Assembly (NCBI RefSeq): GCF_042651565.1
Contig: NZ_JBHSDF010000003.1
Origin: Salinispirillum marinum
Lineage (GTDB): Bacteria > Pseudomonadota > Gammaproteobacteria > Pseudomonadales > Natronospirillaceae
DNA length: 64,000 nucleotides
Reading direction: 5' to 3' (one strand)
Under the pieces are notes generated by a model. That model was not told the origin of the DNA and did not search any database. It worked only from the letters and a program-made list of their open reading frames with translations. The number at the start of each line of letters is the position of its first letter. The first letter of the stretch is position 1. Both the position numbers and the translations under genes were made by a program. Shown in pieces: positions 42,912 to 52,170 of this stretch.

Positions 42912-43571
42912 ATGATGGTTGTCCCAAAAACCCTTGTCCACTGGACGCTCGTACTTTTACTGGCACTCTCCGGCCCGGTGTTGGCACAAACCCCGGCGTC
43001 TAGCACACCACCCGCTCGGGTGATCAGCGTTAGCGGCACGGCGGTTGTGGACGGTTCGTCTATTGCCCGTGGCACTGCGTTGCAGGTTGGACAAATCATT
43101 GAAACCGGACCCGCCAGCCGGGTTCGCATGCGCTTTGTGGGCGGTAGCTTGCTGACATTGGGTGAGAACACAACGTTCGAATTGACCGAGTATGAACCGG
43201 CGACCAACGACAAACCCCAGCAAGCTTACTTTCGTGTTTTGGAGGGGGTCATTCTGGCCGTTGCAGAAGGCATCACCCCGGGAACAGATTCCTTTGTGAT
43301 AGAGACACAAGCGGCCACCATGGGCATTCGCGGCACCATCGTATGGGGCGGATATTTCATTCCCGGCCAGGCAGACTATGTATTACTGGAAGGTGGCCCG
43401 GTGGTTATTGCCAATGAGTTCGGTACCATTGAACTGCGTGAGCCGGGGCAAGGGACCACCGTACTTGTCGACCCGGCCGGGGTTGGCGAAACCGCACCCT
43501 ATGACCCAACGTTCTGGAGCGCGGGAAAAGCCATTGAAGCAGTCACAACCATTGCCATACCCAGTAACTAG
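42912..43571 (+). CDS. Secreted FecR domain protein
   Basis: A 219-residue protein with a signal peptide ending VLAQ near 26. The FecR domain follows: ARVISVSGTAVVDG, IIETGPASRVRMRFVGGSLLTLGENTTFEL, FVIETQAATMGIRGT. It lacks the cytoplasmic N-terminus and membrane helix of FecR anti-sigma factors, so it is a periplasmic or secreted FecR-like protein and not a sigma regulator. No sigma factor or TonB receptor gene is nearby. Confidence 0.85.
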   Translation: MMVVPKTLVHWTLVLLLALSGPVLAQTPASSTPPARVISVSGTAVVDGSSIARGTALQVGQIIETGPASRVRMRFVGGSLLTLGENTTFELTEYEPATNDKPQQAYFRVLEGVILAVAEGITPGTDSFVIETQAATMGIRGTIVWGGYFIPGQADYVLLEGGPVVIANEFGTIELREPGQGTTVLVDPAGVGETAPYDPTFWSAGKAIEAVTTIAIPSN

Positions 43572-43603
43572 CGCAACAAAAGTGGCTTTTAACGTTCAGT
43601 CGA

Positions 43604-43718
43604 AACCTCAGGGGCGAACATGTGGCTAGGCAAAAAAGTTCATCAAAGCGGAGCTTACCCCTGTAAGTGACGCGAATGGTGAACTTTTTTAACAACGCCA
43701 CATTGAGAAAAAGAGGTT
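43604..43718 (-). repeat. Dispersed repeat of about 116 bp, copy 2 (after a chemoreceptor gene)
   Basis: On the minus strand: AACCTCTTTTTCTCA, TGGCGTTGTTAAAAAA, CTTACAGGGGTAAG, TTTTTTGCCTAGCCAC, CTGAGGTT. It matches copy 1 at 8825-8942 in order and spacing. AAAAAAGTTCA and TGAACTTTTTT inside form an 11-bp stem. It begins 7 bp after the stop of the chemoreceptor gene at 43726. Confidence 0.75.
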
Positions 43719-43725
43719 TCACTAC

Positions 43726-45759
43726 CTACAAAGTGAAACGAGCAACAGAGGCCAACAATGCATCCGCCGACTGATGCAACTGCGCATTCGCCTCGCGCGC
43801 CTCGGTCGCGCCCGATTGGGTTTTCTCGGCCACGTCGGCAATGCGTACGACGTTCTGATTGATCTCATTGGCTACTTGCGCTTGTTGCTCTGCCGCGGTG
43901 GCGATTTGAATGTTCAGATCACGGATTCGATCAATCACTTCCGCAAATTCGTTGATCACGGCTAAGGCTTTGTCAGATTGTTCGGCCGACTGCTCTGTGC
44001 GTTCACGACCATTGGTCATGGCTTTCACGGCACTGCTCGACGCGCGCAGCATGATTTCTATCTTCTCTTTGATTTCAACGGTTGACTGCTGAGTACGGCT
44101 GGCTAAGGTACGCACTTCATCAGCCACCACCGCAAACCCGCGCCCTTGCTCGCCGGCTCGCGCCGCCTCAATCGCGGCATTCAAGGCGAGTAGATTGGTT
44201 TGTTCAGCAATGGCGTCAATGACCTGCAGAATACTTTGAATGCTGTTGACGTCACCATCGAGTTGCGTCATCGCATGAGCGGCGTCGGCCATAACGTCCA
44301 CCAGGGCTTGGGTTGCGGCCTGGTTCTCACCGACAATACTTTGGCTTTTGCGAGCGTAGTCGGTGGCTTGCTCCATCTCACTCGACGCATGTTCCGCATG
44401 GTGGGCCACTTCTTCAATGGTGGCGGCCATTTCATTCACTGCGGTCGCCACCCAATCCGTTTCTTCGCGCTGGGTACTGACGTCTTTTTGCATCACCAAA
44501 GTAATTTGGTGCGCTTGGTCAACGACATCGTTCAGGGTTTTCGACTGCTGTTGGATCACCTGCACCATATCTCGCAAGGCTTGCACCACTTGCTCTGCCG
44601 ATCGAGTCAATTCACCAAACTCATCGTTCGAATGCGAATGCCAGCGCTCAGTGAGATCACCTTGGGCAATACGTCCGAGCGCCGCTACCACGGCTTTTAA
44701 CGGCTTGCGAATGGTGCGCGTTACCAGCCATGCTACGATTAAGCCACCTAATATGGCCAGCAGACTTACCCCAATGATGATCTGCTGACTTTCGGTGACA
44801 ACGGCGGTTGAGTCGGCGTTCACGGAAGCGCGGTAGTCATTGGCAAAATCACGCACCACGGTCAGCACATTCTCGGCGTTCGCCAAAGCGGCTTGCGAGG
44901 TTTGCAAACGGGTTTCTAGGGAGGCACGAATTTGCAGATAGTTGTTCACCGTGCTTAACAGACCACCATCGCCCGATACATTGGCCAAAAAGTCCGACAC
45001 TGCGGCACCAAAGTCTTCGAAATTGGCATCCACCGCCGGGTCTTGGCGCCGGGCACCTAACAAACTGAATCCCAACCGCCCGTAAGCGTCCATCCAGCGG
45101 CGAAAGGCTGTTTGAATCTGCGCGAATTCGGTCAATGTCCGGGCCGACCCAAGTTGATTGGCCAGATCGATGCCTTGGCGCAGCGATAAGTGCACTTGAT
45201 ACATCAGAATTTGTACGCGGGGGGTTTCAACCTCACTGTGCAGTTTATCCATGATCGCGTTAATGGCCAACGCATGGGTAGCCAGTGTTTCCCGACGCTC
45301 GGTAAGCAGACCAAAGTTTTGCAGGGAGTCACGATAGATGCGTTGGGTGGACTCTATGTTTTCGAACAATTCCGGTAGGGTCGTACTGAGCTCGGTCAAC
45401 GTAATAGCGATCTCACTGGCACTGTTGATACGGGCCAGCGTTGCATTGAGGCGTTCGATGTCTTGCAATACACGGTCACGCTCTTGCACGTATTCTTCTT
45501 CCAGACCGGTGAGTACGTCGGTAGATTCCGAGCCATAGTGCGCCAGTATGAGTTGGTTGATGCGTATGAGTGCGCGGCTGAGTTCGTTGGCTTGGTCCGT
45601 CGCCGGGCCTGCTTGGGTGACCAAACGGTCGATACCGGATTGAATATCACGCACGGCCGTCACCGCACTGAAGGCGACAAAAATCAGCCCGGCGCCTAAT
45701 AGCATGAAACCGGCAGCGATACGCTGCACCACGTTCAACTTCATTCTTATTGTTTTCAT
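43726..45759 (-). CDS. Methyl-accepting chemotaxis protein
   Basis: About 677 residues. A first membrane segment (AAGFMLLGAGLIFVAFSAV) is followed by a large helical periplasmic domain (about 35-330), a second segment (IIIGVSLLAILGGLIVAWLV), a HAMP domain and a signalling domain with AEQTNLLALNAAIEAARAGE. ATG 45759 is preferred; ATG 45744 and an upstream start at 45798 are in frame. Ligand unknown. A repeat copy lies directly downstream. Confidence 0.94.
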   Translation of the reverse strand: MKTIRMKLNVVQRIAAGFMLLGAGLIFVAFSAVTAVRDIQSGIDRLVTQAGPATDQANELSRALIRINQLILAHYGSESTDVLTGLEEEYVQERDRVLQDIERLNATLARINSASEIAITLTELSTTLPELFENIESTQRIYRDSLQNFGLLTERRETLATHALAINAIMDKLHSEVETPRVQILMYQVHLSLRQGIDLANQLGSARTLTEFAQIQTAFRRWMDAYGRLGFSLLGARRQDPAVDANFEDFGAAVSDFLANVSGDGGLLSTVNNYLQIRASLETRLQTSQAALANAENVLTVVRDFANDYRASVNADSTAVVTESQQIIIGVSLLAILGGLIVAWLVTRTIRKPLKAVVAALGRIAQGDLTERWHSHSNDEFGELTRSAEQVVQALRDMVQVIQQQSKTLNDVVDQAHQITLVMQKDVSTQREETDWVATAVNEMAATIEEVAHHAEHASSEMEQATDYARKSQSIVGENQAATQALVDVMADAAHAMTQLDGDVNSIQSILQVIDAIAEQTNLLALNAAIEAARAGEQGRGFAVVADEVRTLASRTQQSTVEIKEKIEIMLRASSSAVKAMTNGRERTEQSAEQSDKALAVINEFAEVIDRIRDLNIQIATAAEQQAQVANEINQNVVRIADVAEKTQSGATEAREANAQLHQSADALLASVARFTL

Positions 45760-45891
45760 AGTACTCGCACTTCTTATTATGACTATGTTGGAGGGCATTC
45801 AGCCTTGCGTGGCTGGTCAATATTGAAGCAGCGCGCTTCCGCAGGGCCAAGTATCAGAATGTAACAAAGCATCATGGGCAAACTATGAGAG

Positions 45892-45919
45892 ACCATTATA
45901 ATACCATTTAAATACCATT
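45892..45919. promoter_or_regulatory. Three ACCATT direct repeats at 11-bp period over a promoter
   Basis: ACCATT occurs at 45892, 45903 and 45914. A minus-strand TATAAT (45895-45900) lies inside and is the likely -10 of the chemoreceptor gene, giving a leader of about 130 nt. Repeats on one face of the helix suggest a cooperative regulator. Confidence 0.5.
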
Positions 45920-45938
45920 ACGCAATATGCGGCCGGTA

Positions 45939-45969
45939 TTGGTAGAAGACAGAGCCCTTCAGGTATAAT
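45939..45969 (+). promoter_or_regulatory. Probable promoter of the TatD-like gene
   Basis: A perfect TATAAT at 45964-45969 with TTGGTA at 45939-45944 (19-bp spacing, a little long). The start codon is at 46000. Confidence 0.5.
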
Positions 45970-45999
45970 CGGCGCCCGTTTTTCTGTTTGGGAGTAGCC

Positions 46000-46809
46000 A
46001 TGCCTGCCACATCACGTCATGAAGTGCCTGTTTTTTCGACCCCTTTGATCGAAACGCACTGCCATTTGGACTACCTCAAACAGGACACGACCAGCGCCAT
46101 CATCGCGCACGCGCACGCGCATGGCATTGCCAAGATCATTACCATTGCGGTTGAGCCGGAGAATTTAGCCACCGTTCTGGACTTGGTGAGCGCCCATGAA
46201 CAGGTCTACGGTACGCAAGGTGTACACCCGCATTCTGCGGATCTCTACTCGGAGGCGGTTGGTACGGATATCGCCCAAGGTGCCAAGCATCCGAAAATCC
46301 TGGCCATTGGCGAGATCGGATTAGACTACCACTACGACAATTCACCCCGCGCACAACAACGGCGGGCGTTTACCGCACAGTTGGATATTGCGCTGGCCGC
46401 GAACTTACCCATTGTTGTGCATACGCGTGATGCCGATGCCGATACGATGGCGATTTTTAAAGAATACAGCGGCCGTGGGCTGCGCGGGGTGATCCACAGT
46501 TTCACCAGCAGCCCGGAATTGGCGGCATTCTGTGTTGAGGAAGGGTTTTATTTGGGTTTTAACGGCATTGTGTCATTCAACAAAGCGGACAATGTACGCG
46601 CCGTGCTTGCACAGACGCCGTTAGCGCGTGTTTTGTTAGAAACGGATGCGCCCTACCTAACCCCGGTACCGTTTCGCGGCAAAGAAAATGCACCTTTCTA
46701 TCTGCCGTGGGTGGCGCAGAAAGTCGCCGAGGTGAAAGGCGTCTCGATTGACGAGGTGGCCGAAACCACCACCGCCAACGCACAACGCCTGTTTTTCAGT
46801 TCACTCTGA
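46000..46809 (+). CDS. TatD family metal-dependent hydrolase/deoxyribonuclease
   Basis: A 269-residue TIM-barrel metallohydrolase. Metal ligands: ETHCHLD near the start, GEIGLDYHY, PIVVHTRDADADT, GVIHSFTSS and LLETDAPYLTPVPFRG. Members are 3'-5' DNA exonucleases in repair or degradation; whether this is tatD, ycfH or yjjV is uncertain. GGGAG precedes ATG 46000. Its end overlaps the convergent secreted-protein gene by 9 bp. Confidence 0.93.
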   Translation: MPATSRHEVPVFSTPLIETHCHLDYLKQDTTSAIIAHAHAHGIAKIITIAVEPENLATVLDLVSAHEQVYGTQGVHPHSADLYSEAVGTDIAQGAKHPKILAIGEIGLDYHYDNSPRAQQRRAFTAQLDIALAANLPIVVHTRDADADTMAIFKEYSGRGLRGVIHSFTSSPELAAFCVEEGFYLGFNGIVSFNKADNVRAVLAQTPLARVLLETDAPYLTPVPFRGKENAPFYLPWVAQKVAEVKGVSIDEVAETTTANAQRLFFSSL

Positions 46810-48852
46810 TCGTATTGGCGTGTACCGGAATCGCTCTGGCGTTCCGTCGAAGAATACTCGACATTCAAAGGCGCCGTTGGCGTACTGCCGCAACAGTTCG
46901 CACTCGGTGTCTTCGGCATCCGCCGTCCAGTCGGCAAAGGCTTCTTCACAGCTATTACGTGCCCGGCTTTCGCTGTTTGCCCAGACTAATGCATTCCTAG
47001 TAACTCGCCACTCATAACGGGTTTCATAGAGATTACAAGTAGGATTGGCAAAGCGATCCGGTTCGCCGTACTGGGCCGACTGGTCCGCGTTGAATTGTTC
47101 GATACCAATGGGCGACCAACGGCAGTCGTCTTCCAGAATAGCCAGCTCAAAGGTGCCAGCGGCAGGGCCTGAGGCGGCCTGAACACCGCGCCGCAATTGC
47201 GCCTGCTGCTGCCACTGAACGCCGCTTTCAGCGGCTCGGACTTCCACCCCACCCACCACATGTTCGTAACGCGACAGTTCATCAATGGATGAGCGGATCG
47301 ATTCACAGGACTCTGCCGTCATACTGCCGGATGGCATCCAATCGATCATTTGCCGTTCAAACTGCCGAATAACCGGGGCTGCATCCACGGCGGCGCGGAT
47401 AAAGGCAGGGCTATATGGCACGGCATTCAGCGTTGCAGCACGCGCACGGGCTTGCGCACCTTGGTAGACCACCAAATAGTCGCCCACCACGCGGGCTTCT
47501 ACACGTAAACCAGGGAAAGGAATAGGCAGCGGTACGGCGTCACCGGTTGCAGGCACCACGATCCCATTCAAGAACGGAATGTTTTGCCCGAGAATAGCCG
47601 CCAATAAGAACGGGTCGCGGGTTTTTACGGCCAATAAAGCATCGATGTCGCCCAATTGGTTTAAGGTGCTCGCGGTGTCGTCATCCAGCGTGCCCAAAGT
47701 GAACACATCCAGCAAAACACTCTGACTGCCTTGCATGATGGCTGTAGCCACCGCCAGCGTTGTTGGATCGAAGGCAGCAACCTCCTGCTGCAATTCTTGT
47801 AGCGTCGGGCAAGACCATGTTTGCTGCGCTATACGTTGCCACCAGCCGACGACTACCGGCGAGAAGGCGTCCATGTTCACACCGACGCCCATACTGAATA
47901 GGCTGCGTTCGGTATCTGTCAGGTCGCTCGGCAAGCTGCCTTGCAACCGACCAATCTCCTGCTGCACCGCCGTATTGTTCAGCTCAAAGACCAGTTTACC
48001 CTCGGCGTCGATGGCATCATCGGACATATTGTACTGCGTTAAACCAATAACGAGACGCGGGCTCTGCTCCGCCAAAGACAACCATTCAGCCTCACAAATC
48101 GCCGTTGGGGTGCCAAAATCTGGGTCAGCGTCACGCTGCCACTCTCGCGCCAGCAGCGTAGGCTCAACACCGACCAGTGTGCGGGCGAGTTCGACCACAT
48201 CGAGCCAACCCAACTGGCTGGAGAGAAATCCATATTTTGTCTGAACGTCAGCAACGGTGGAGACGGTCGCCAGAGAAGGCGTCAGTGGCTCGCCCCATAG
48301 CCGCGTTAACAAGGTATTCTGGTCTATATTTGCCGCGCTGATGGCCAAAACCAGATGCTGATCGGTCAGGGCCACCCAAGCGCTGGACTCCTGATCAATG
48401 GCATTCACCAGCAACTCCCACCAGTGTCCTTCCGTTACGGATTCGGCACGGACGGTAATGTCTTGCACCTGAAAGGTTTGATTTAACCACGCTCGCGTAC
48501 GCTCTGAATCCGCCACATCCAAGCGCACCATAAACGTGCTACCCACGGGGTAGGCAGTAGCCCATCCATCGTGATCAAGGCCCAATACGGACGAGTCGTC
48601 CAGTATCTGCTCCTGCAGTACCATCATGACATCAAGCAATGGCTCAATGGAAAACTGAGTATCCATGCGCTCCGCAATCCCGCCATTATATTCTTGCCAG
48701 GATGACAACCCGGCAACATCCAATTCTTGGATCCGTACCTGATAATGAAAAATTCCGTTAGATGGCACCAACGCCAAATGAGGATTAACCGGGTTTTGAG
48801 CAAAAGCAGCGGTACTCAGCAACCAAGCTGAGCAAACGAGTAACCAACGCAT
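46801..48852 (-). CDS. Large exported protein of unknown function
   Basis: 683 residues from ATG 48852, which follows AAGGA; upstream in-frame sequence reads as non-coding. The signal peptide MRWLLVCSAWLLSTAAFA is clear. The mature protein is acidic, with features such as NPVNPHLALVPSN at the start, MDTQFSIEPLLDVMMVLQEQ, and several Cys near the end (YETRYEWRVTRNALVWANS, NSCEEAFADW). No repeats or known domain are evident. It is probably periplasmic or surface-associated. Confidence 0.7.
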   Translation of the reverse strand: MRWLLVCSAWLLSTAAFAQNPVNPHLALVPSNGIFHYQVRIQELDVAGLSSWQEYNGGIAERMDTQFSIEPLLDVMMVLQEQILDDSSVLGLDHDGWATAYPVGSTFMVRLDVADSERTRAWLNQTFQVQDITVRAESVTEGHWWELLVNAIDQESSAWVALTDQHLVLAISAANIDQNTLLTRLWGEPLTPSLATVSTVADVQTKYGFLSSQLGWLDVVELARTLVGVEPTLLAREWQRDADPDFGTPTAICEAEWLSLAEQSPRLVIGLTQYNMSDDAIDAEGKLVFELNNTAVQQEIGRLQGSLPSDLTDTERSLFSMGVGVNMDAFSPVVVGWWQRIAQQTWSCPTLQELQQEVAAFDPTTLAVATAIMQGSQSVLLDVFTLGTLDDDTASTLNQLGDIDALLAVKTRDPFLLAAILGQNIPFLNGIVVPATGDAVPLPIPFPGLRVEARVVGDYLVVYQGAQARARAATLNAVPYSPAFIRAAVDAAPVIRQFERQMIDWMPSGSMTAESCESIRSSIDELSRYEHVVGGVEVRAAESGVQWQQQAQLRRGVQAASGPAAGTFELAILEDDCRWSPIGIEQFNADQSAQYGEPDRFANPTCNLYETRYEWRVTRNALVWANSESRARNSCEEAFADWTADAEDTECELLRQYANGAFECRVFFDGTPERFRYTPIRSE

Positions 48853-48943
48853 AGGAAGTCCTTGTGCAAGCAAAAAAAAAGCATTGTCAGGCAAGCGGAC
48901 GCTCTGAACAACGGCGAATTGCGTAAAATGGGCAGGATATCCG

Positions 48944-50341
48944 TTAAATGGTTCCCTGATCCAACCAATGCGCATCCGATGGCGCGGCCCGCAACTGTTC
49001 TGCGATGCACTGTAAGGCCTGTTCAAGCGTCGGTATGGATAAGGGCGCGCCCACACAGACCCGAACCGCCTGCGGGGCGTTAAACTGTCCGACCGCAAAT
49101 ACATCTGCTGGCTTTAGGGCAATGCCCTGTTCGGCCATAGCATGCGTGAAGGCTTGGGCCCGCCAAGGCGCGGGCAATGGCAACCAGCCATGCAACACTT
49201 CAGGATGCCCTTGATAGCCAAATTCACCCAAATATTGTGCCGCTAAGGCTTGGCGCTTAGCTAAATCGGCACGCTGGCGATCCATAATGATCGGGCGCTG
49301 CGGGTCGTCCATCCAACGTGCGGTTAATTCCACCATCAGAGGCGATACCATCCAACTGTTGACGCGAATCGCCATACGAAAGCGGTCACGCCACGCCAGC
49401 GGCGGGACAATAAAGCCCGTGCGCAGCCCACCGACCATCACCTTAGAGCAACTGCCCATCGCCACCACCTGATCGGGCGACAGCGCCACCATCGGCTGCG
49501 GCTTATGCGTCATTAACCCGGTTTGTACATTGTCTTCTAACACCATCACATCGTAGCGCGCACATATCGCCAACAGCTCGCGCTTGCGCGTTTCGGACAT
49601 TTGGCGACCGGTCGGATTATGCAGTTGTGGCATAAGGTACAGCAAGCGCGGACGATGGCGTTCGCAGGCCGTAATAAGCTCTTGCGGTAGAAGGCCTTCG
49701 TCGTCCATCGGTAAGCCAATGTGACGACAATGCAAATAGCGGGCGGCCAAAATAAAGCCACTGTAGGTGATGCCGTCACTGAGCACGGTATCACCACGTT
49801 CACACAGCGCATGCAACGCGGTAAAGATGGCGTTTTGCCCACCATGACACCATAAAATGTCATCGGCCGGCCGCACGATACCTTCTTCTTGCAACCAACG
49901 CTGTGCCGCTTCGCGGTGCGCCCGCAGACCCGTTTCCGGCACATAGTCCAGCAAAGCATCGAACAATTGCGGCGTATCCAAGATGTCTCTCGTGTGGCGC
50001 CGCAACAGCTCGGTTTGACCTTCATCCATGGCCAGCGTGAACCCCATTTCGATCACCGATGAGGAACGCTCCTGAATTCGAAACCCATCGCTTTGTTGCT
50101 GCTGCCGCACATAGGTACCCGACCCCACGGTGGCCTCCAGCAGACCACGGCGTTCCGCTTCGGCGTACGCGCGGGTGATGGTACCTAAGGTCACCCGTAG
50201 GGCGTCCGCCAGTCGTCGTTGCGGGGGAAGTTTCGTGCCCGGAGGCAATTCACCATCAGCCACCGCCTGTGCAATGGCATCCGCCAACGCTTGATATTTG
50301 GGTTTGGCGCTGTTCAAGTCACCGGGGAGCCACATTGTCAT
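48944..50341 (-). CDS. MocR-type GntR/aminotransferase regulator
   Basis: A PLP-dependent transcription factor of about 465 residues. The N-terminal GntR winged helix has LPPQRRLADALRVTLGTITRAYAEAERRGLLEATVGSGTYV. The rest is an aminotransferase fold with HNPTGRQMSETRKRELL, VLEDN and the PLP lysine in GSCSKVMVGGLRTG. Start is ATG 50341 or 50335; neither has a strong ribosome site. It is divergent from a LysE-type exporter and likely controls it, as MocR proteins often do for their neighbours. Confidence 0.9.
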   Translation of the reverse strand: MTMWLPGDLNSAKPKYQALADAIAQAVADGELPPGTKLPPQRRLADALRVTLGTITRAYAEAERRGLLEATVGSGTYVRQQQQSDGFRIQERSSSVIEMGFTLAMDEGQTELLRRHTRDILDTPQLFDALLDYVPETGLRAHREAAQRWLQEEGIVRPADDILWCHGGQNAIFTALHALCERGDTVLSDGITYSGFILAARYLHCRHIGLPMDDEGLLPQELITACERHRPRLLYLMPQLHNPTGRQMSETRKRELLAICARYDVMVLEDNVQTGLMTHKPQPMVALSPDQVVAMGSCSKVMVGGLRTGFIVPPLAWRDRFRMAIRVNSWMVSPLMVELTARWMDDPQRPIIMDRQRADLAKRQALAAQYLGEFGYQGHPEVLHGWLPLPAPWRAQAFTHAMAEQGIALKPADVFAVGQFNAPQAVRVCVGAPLSIPTLEQALQCIAEQLRAAPSDAHWLDQGTI

Positions 50342-50387
50342 AGGGACAAAAATCTCATTGCACTCTACGTTGACTGCGATAGTATCA

Positions 50388-50430
50388 ATTGTACCCGCCA
50401 AGTGCGAAGTAATTGATGCATTTGTACTCT
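50388..50430. promoter_or_regulatory. Candidate MocR operator with two TTGTAC half-sites
   Basis: AATTGTACCC and ATTTGTACTC lie in direct repeat, GTAC at 50391 and 50424, 33 bp apart (three helical turns). MocR regulators commonly bind spaced direct repeats in the divergent promoter. Confidence 0.35.
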
Positions 50431-50470
50431 AATTGCGCGGTAACAATTCAACACATTCTATGAGGCATAA

Positions 50471-51073
50471 ATGGACGCAACTTATTGGGTTTCGTTATTC
50501 TTGTTTACCTTCGTTGCGACGGTAACGCCCGGCCCGAACAACATCATGCTGACCGCCAGCGGTGCCAATTTTGGCTATCGCAGAACCATCCCCCATGTGC
50601 TGGGCATCGGTTTTGGCTTCACCTTTATGTGCATTGTGGTGGCATTCGGATTGGGCACGATGTTCGAGCGCTGGCCCGTTTTACTCAGCGTGTTGAAAGT
50701 CGTGGGTTCGATCTATTTGTTGTATCTCGCTTGGAAAATATACCGTGCTGGACGCGTTCATGTTGAACCCATGAACACCGACGCCAAACCGTTTACGTTC
50801 ATGCAGGCAGCCCTATTTCAGTGGGTCAACCCGAAGGCGTGGACCATGGCTTTGACGGCACTGGCGGCGTTCAGCTTGCCCCCACCGTTGCATGTCTGGT
50901 CTGGCGCCGCCGTGGTGCTGGCCTATTTGGCGGTATCGTTTCCATCCTGTTCTTTTTGGGCGTTATTGGGTCAGGAAATTGTGAAGATTCTGAAAAGTGA
51001 TCGAGCGCGGATGTGGTTTAACAGCACTCTTGCGGGCTTGACGGTGGCTTCGGTAGCGTTGATTTACACCTAA
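50471..51073 (+). CDS. LysE family amino acid exporter
   Basis: A 200-residue inner-membrane protein with about six hydrophobic segments. The N-terminal VTPGPNNIMLTASGANFG and FQWVNPKAWTMAL are the LysE/RhtB signatures. It exports amino acids or similar amines; substrate unknown. GAGG lies a few bases before ATG 50471. Its stop is 11 bp from the convergent cyclase stop. Confidence 0.92.
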   Translation: MDATYWVSLFLFTFVATVTPGPNNIMLTASGANFGYRRTIPHVLGIGFGFTFMCIVVAFGLGTMFERWPVLLSVLKVVGSIYLLYLAWKIYRAGRVHVEPMNTDAKPFTFMQAALFQWVNPKAWTMALTALAAFSLPPPLHVWSGAAVVLAYLAVSFPSCSFWALLGQEIVKILKSDRARMWFNSTLAGLTVASVALIYT

Positions 51074-51084
51074 AGAAGCCCATG

Positions 51085-52068
51085 CTATGCCGCAACAGGG
51101 CGTGCGACCGTGGTGTTACGCCCTTGGTCTTTTGCGGCATACAATACAACATCGCAAGACTTCAGCCAGCTTTCCACGGTATCGCCCGGCCGCCATTGAC
51201 TGACCCCGATGCTGCACGTCACCGCCATGTCATCAACCGACAGCTCACTGGCGATTTTCTCACGCAGTGACTCTGCCAGCGCGAAGGCCTCTGCTTGCGC
51301 CGTTTGTGGCAACAGGAGCAAAAATTCTTCACCACCAAAACGAAATAGCTGATCTGACGCGCGAATACGCTCCTGCACCAACTGAGTGAACTGTACCAAT
51401 ACCGCATCCCCGGCGAGGTGGCCCTTCCGGTCATTCACCGTTTTAAAATGATCCAAATCCAGCAACAGCAAGGTGTCAGGCACCTCACTGCGGGCACTCA
51501 GGTGGATGGCGCGTTCCAGGGTTTCCGCCAAGCGCTTGCGATTCAACGCCCCGGTCAGCGTGTCGGTCGCTGCCTGCTCGGCCAGCTCAAACTTCTGCCG
51601 CTCAACAATGAAAGCGAAAATAGCCGCAAACACCATGGAAATGGTTACGCCAATGGCAAAACGCAACACCAACATTGTCGGCTCGACATTGGCTGCCGCT
51701 ACTAAACACGCGATCGAAAAAACGGTGCCCGTCAAAATACCCTGGCGTAGTGTGAAGGTAAAAAAGAAAACCGAGGCCATGGGGAAGCTATAGATCAAAC
51801 CGCGCAAGCCCACCTGATAACAGGCGTAAACAATGGCAGCGGAACAGGTAAGCACAAACATTTGTCGAAACGGCAAACTGTCCTTATGACGCAACTCTTG
51901 CAGCAACGATAAGGCCACAGTAGCGAGTGCGATGCCAAGAAATACACCTAAGGTGACACTGCCCCAAACCCCATGATAGAGCATAAAGCCACCCAGCGGC
52001 AGAATTGCGACCACATGAAACAGTATGGAAACTTTACGAGGGAAGTGCTCCGTGTGAATTGATGTCAT
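51085..52068 (-). CDS. Membrane diguanylate cyclase (GGDEF)
   Basis: Makes cyclic di-GMP. The N-terminal half has about six membrane segments without a recognised sensor. The GGDEF domain (about 160-320) has DTLTGALNRKRL, LLDLDHFKTVND and an intact GGEEF active site. RASD five residues before it is an inhibitory I-site, so product feedback is likely. 327 residues. No EAL domain. Confidence 0.93.
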   Translation of the reverse strand: MTSIHTEHFPRKVSILFHVVAILPLGGFMLYHGVWGSVTLGVFLGIALATVALSLLQELRHKDSLPFRQMFVLTCSAAIVYACYQVGLRGLIYSFPMASVFFFTFTLRQGILTGTVFSIACLVAAANVEPTMLVLRFAIGVTISMVFAAIFAFIVERQKFELAEQAATDTLTGALNRKRLAETLERAIHLSARSEVPDTLLLLDLDHFKTVNDRKGHLAGDAVLVQFTQLVQERIRASDQLFRFGGEEFLLLLPQTAQAEAFALAESLREKIASELSVDDMAVTCSIGVSQWRPGDTVESWLKSCDVVLYAAKDQGRNTTVARPVAA

Positions 52069-52170
52069 AGGACCGCAGCCATCCGTTGGTTTTTATTTTT
52101 CGCCCAGTATAGTCTTTCTACTGCGCGCTGCCGACCTTTTCTACCCACTGGACGGCCAGAATGTGACCGC

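Noticed and set aside
42912..43571. FecR anti-sigma regulator of an iron uptake system
   Set aside because: It has a signal peptide and no cytoplasmic or membrane part; no sigma factor or receptor gene is adjacent.
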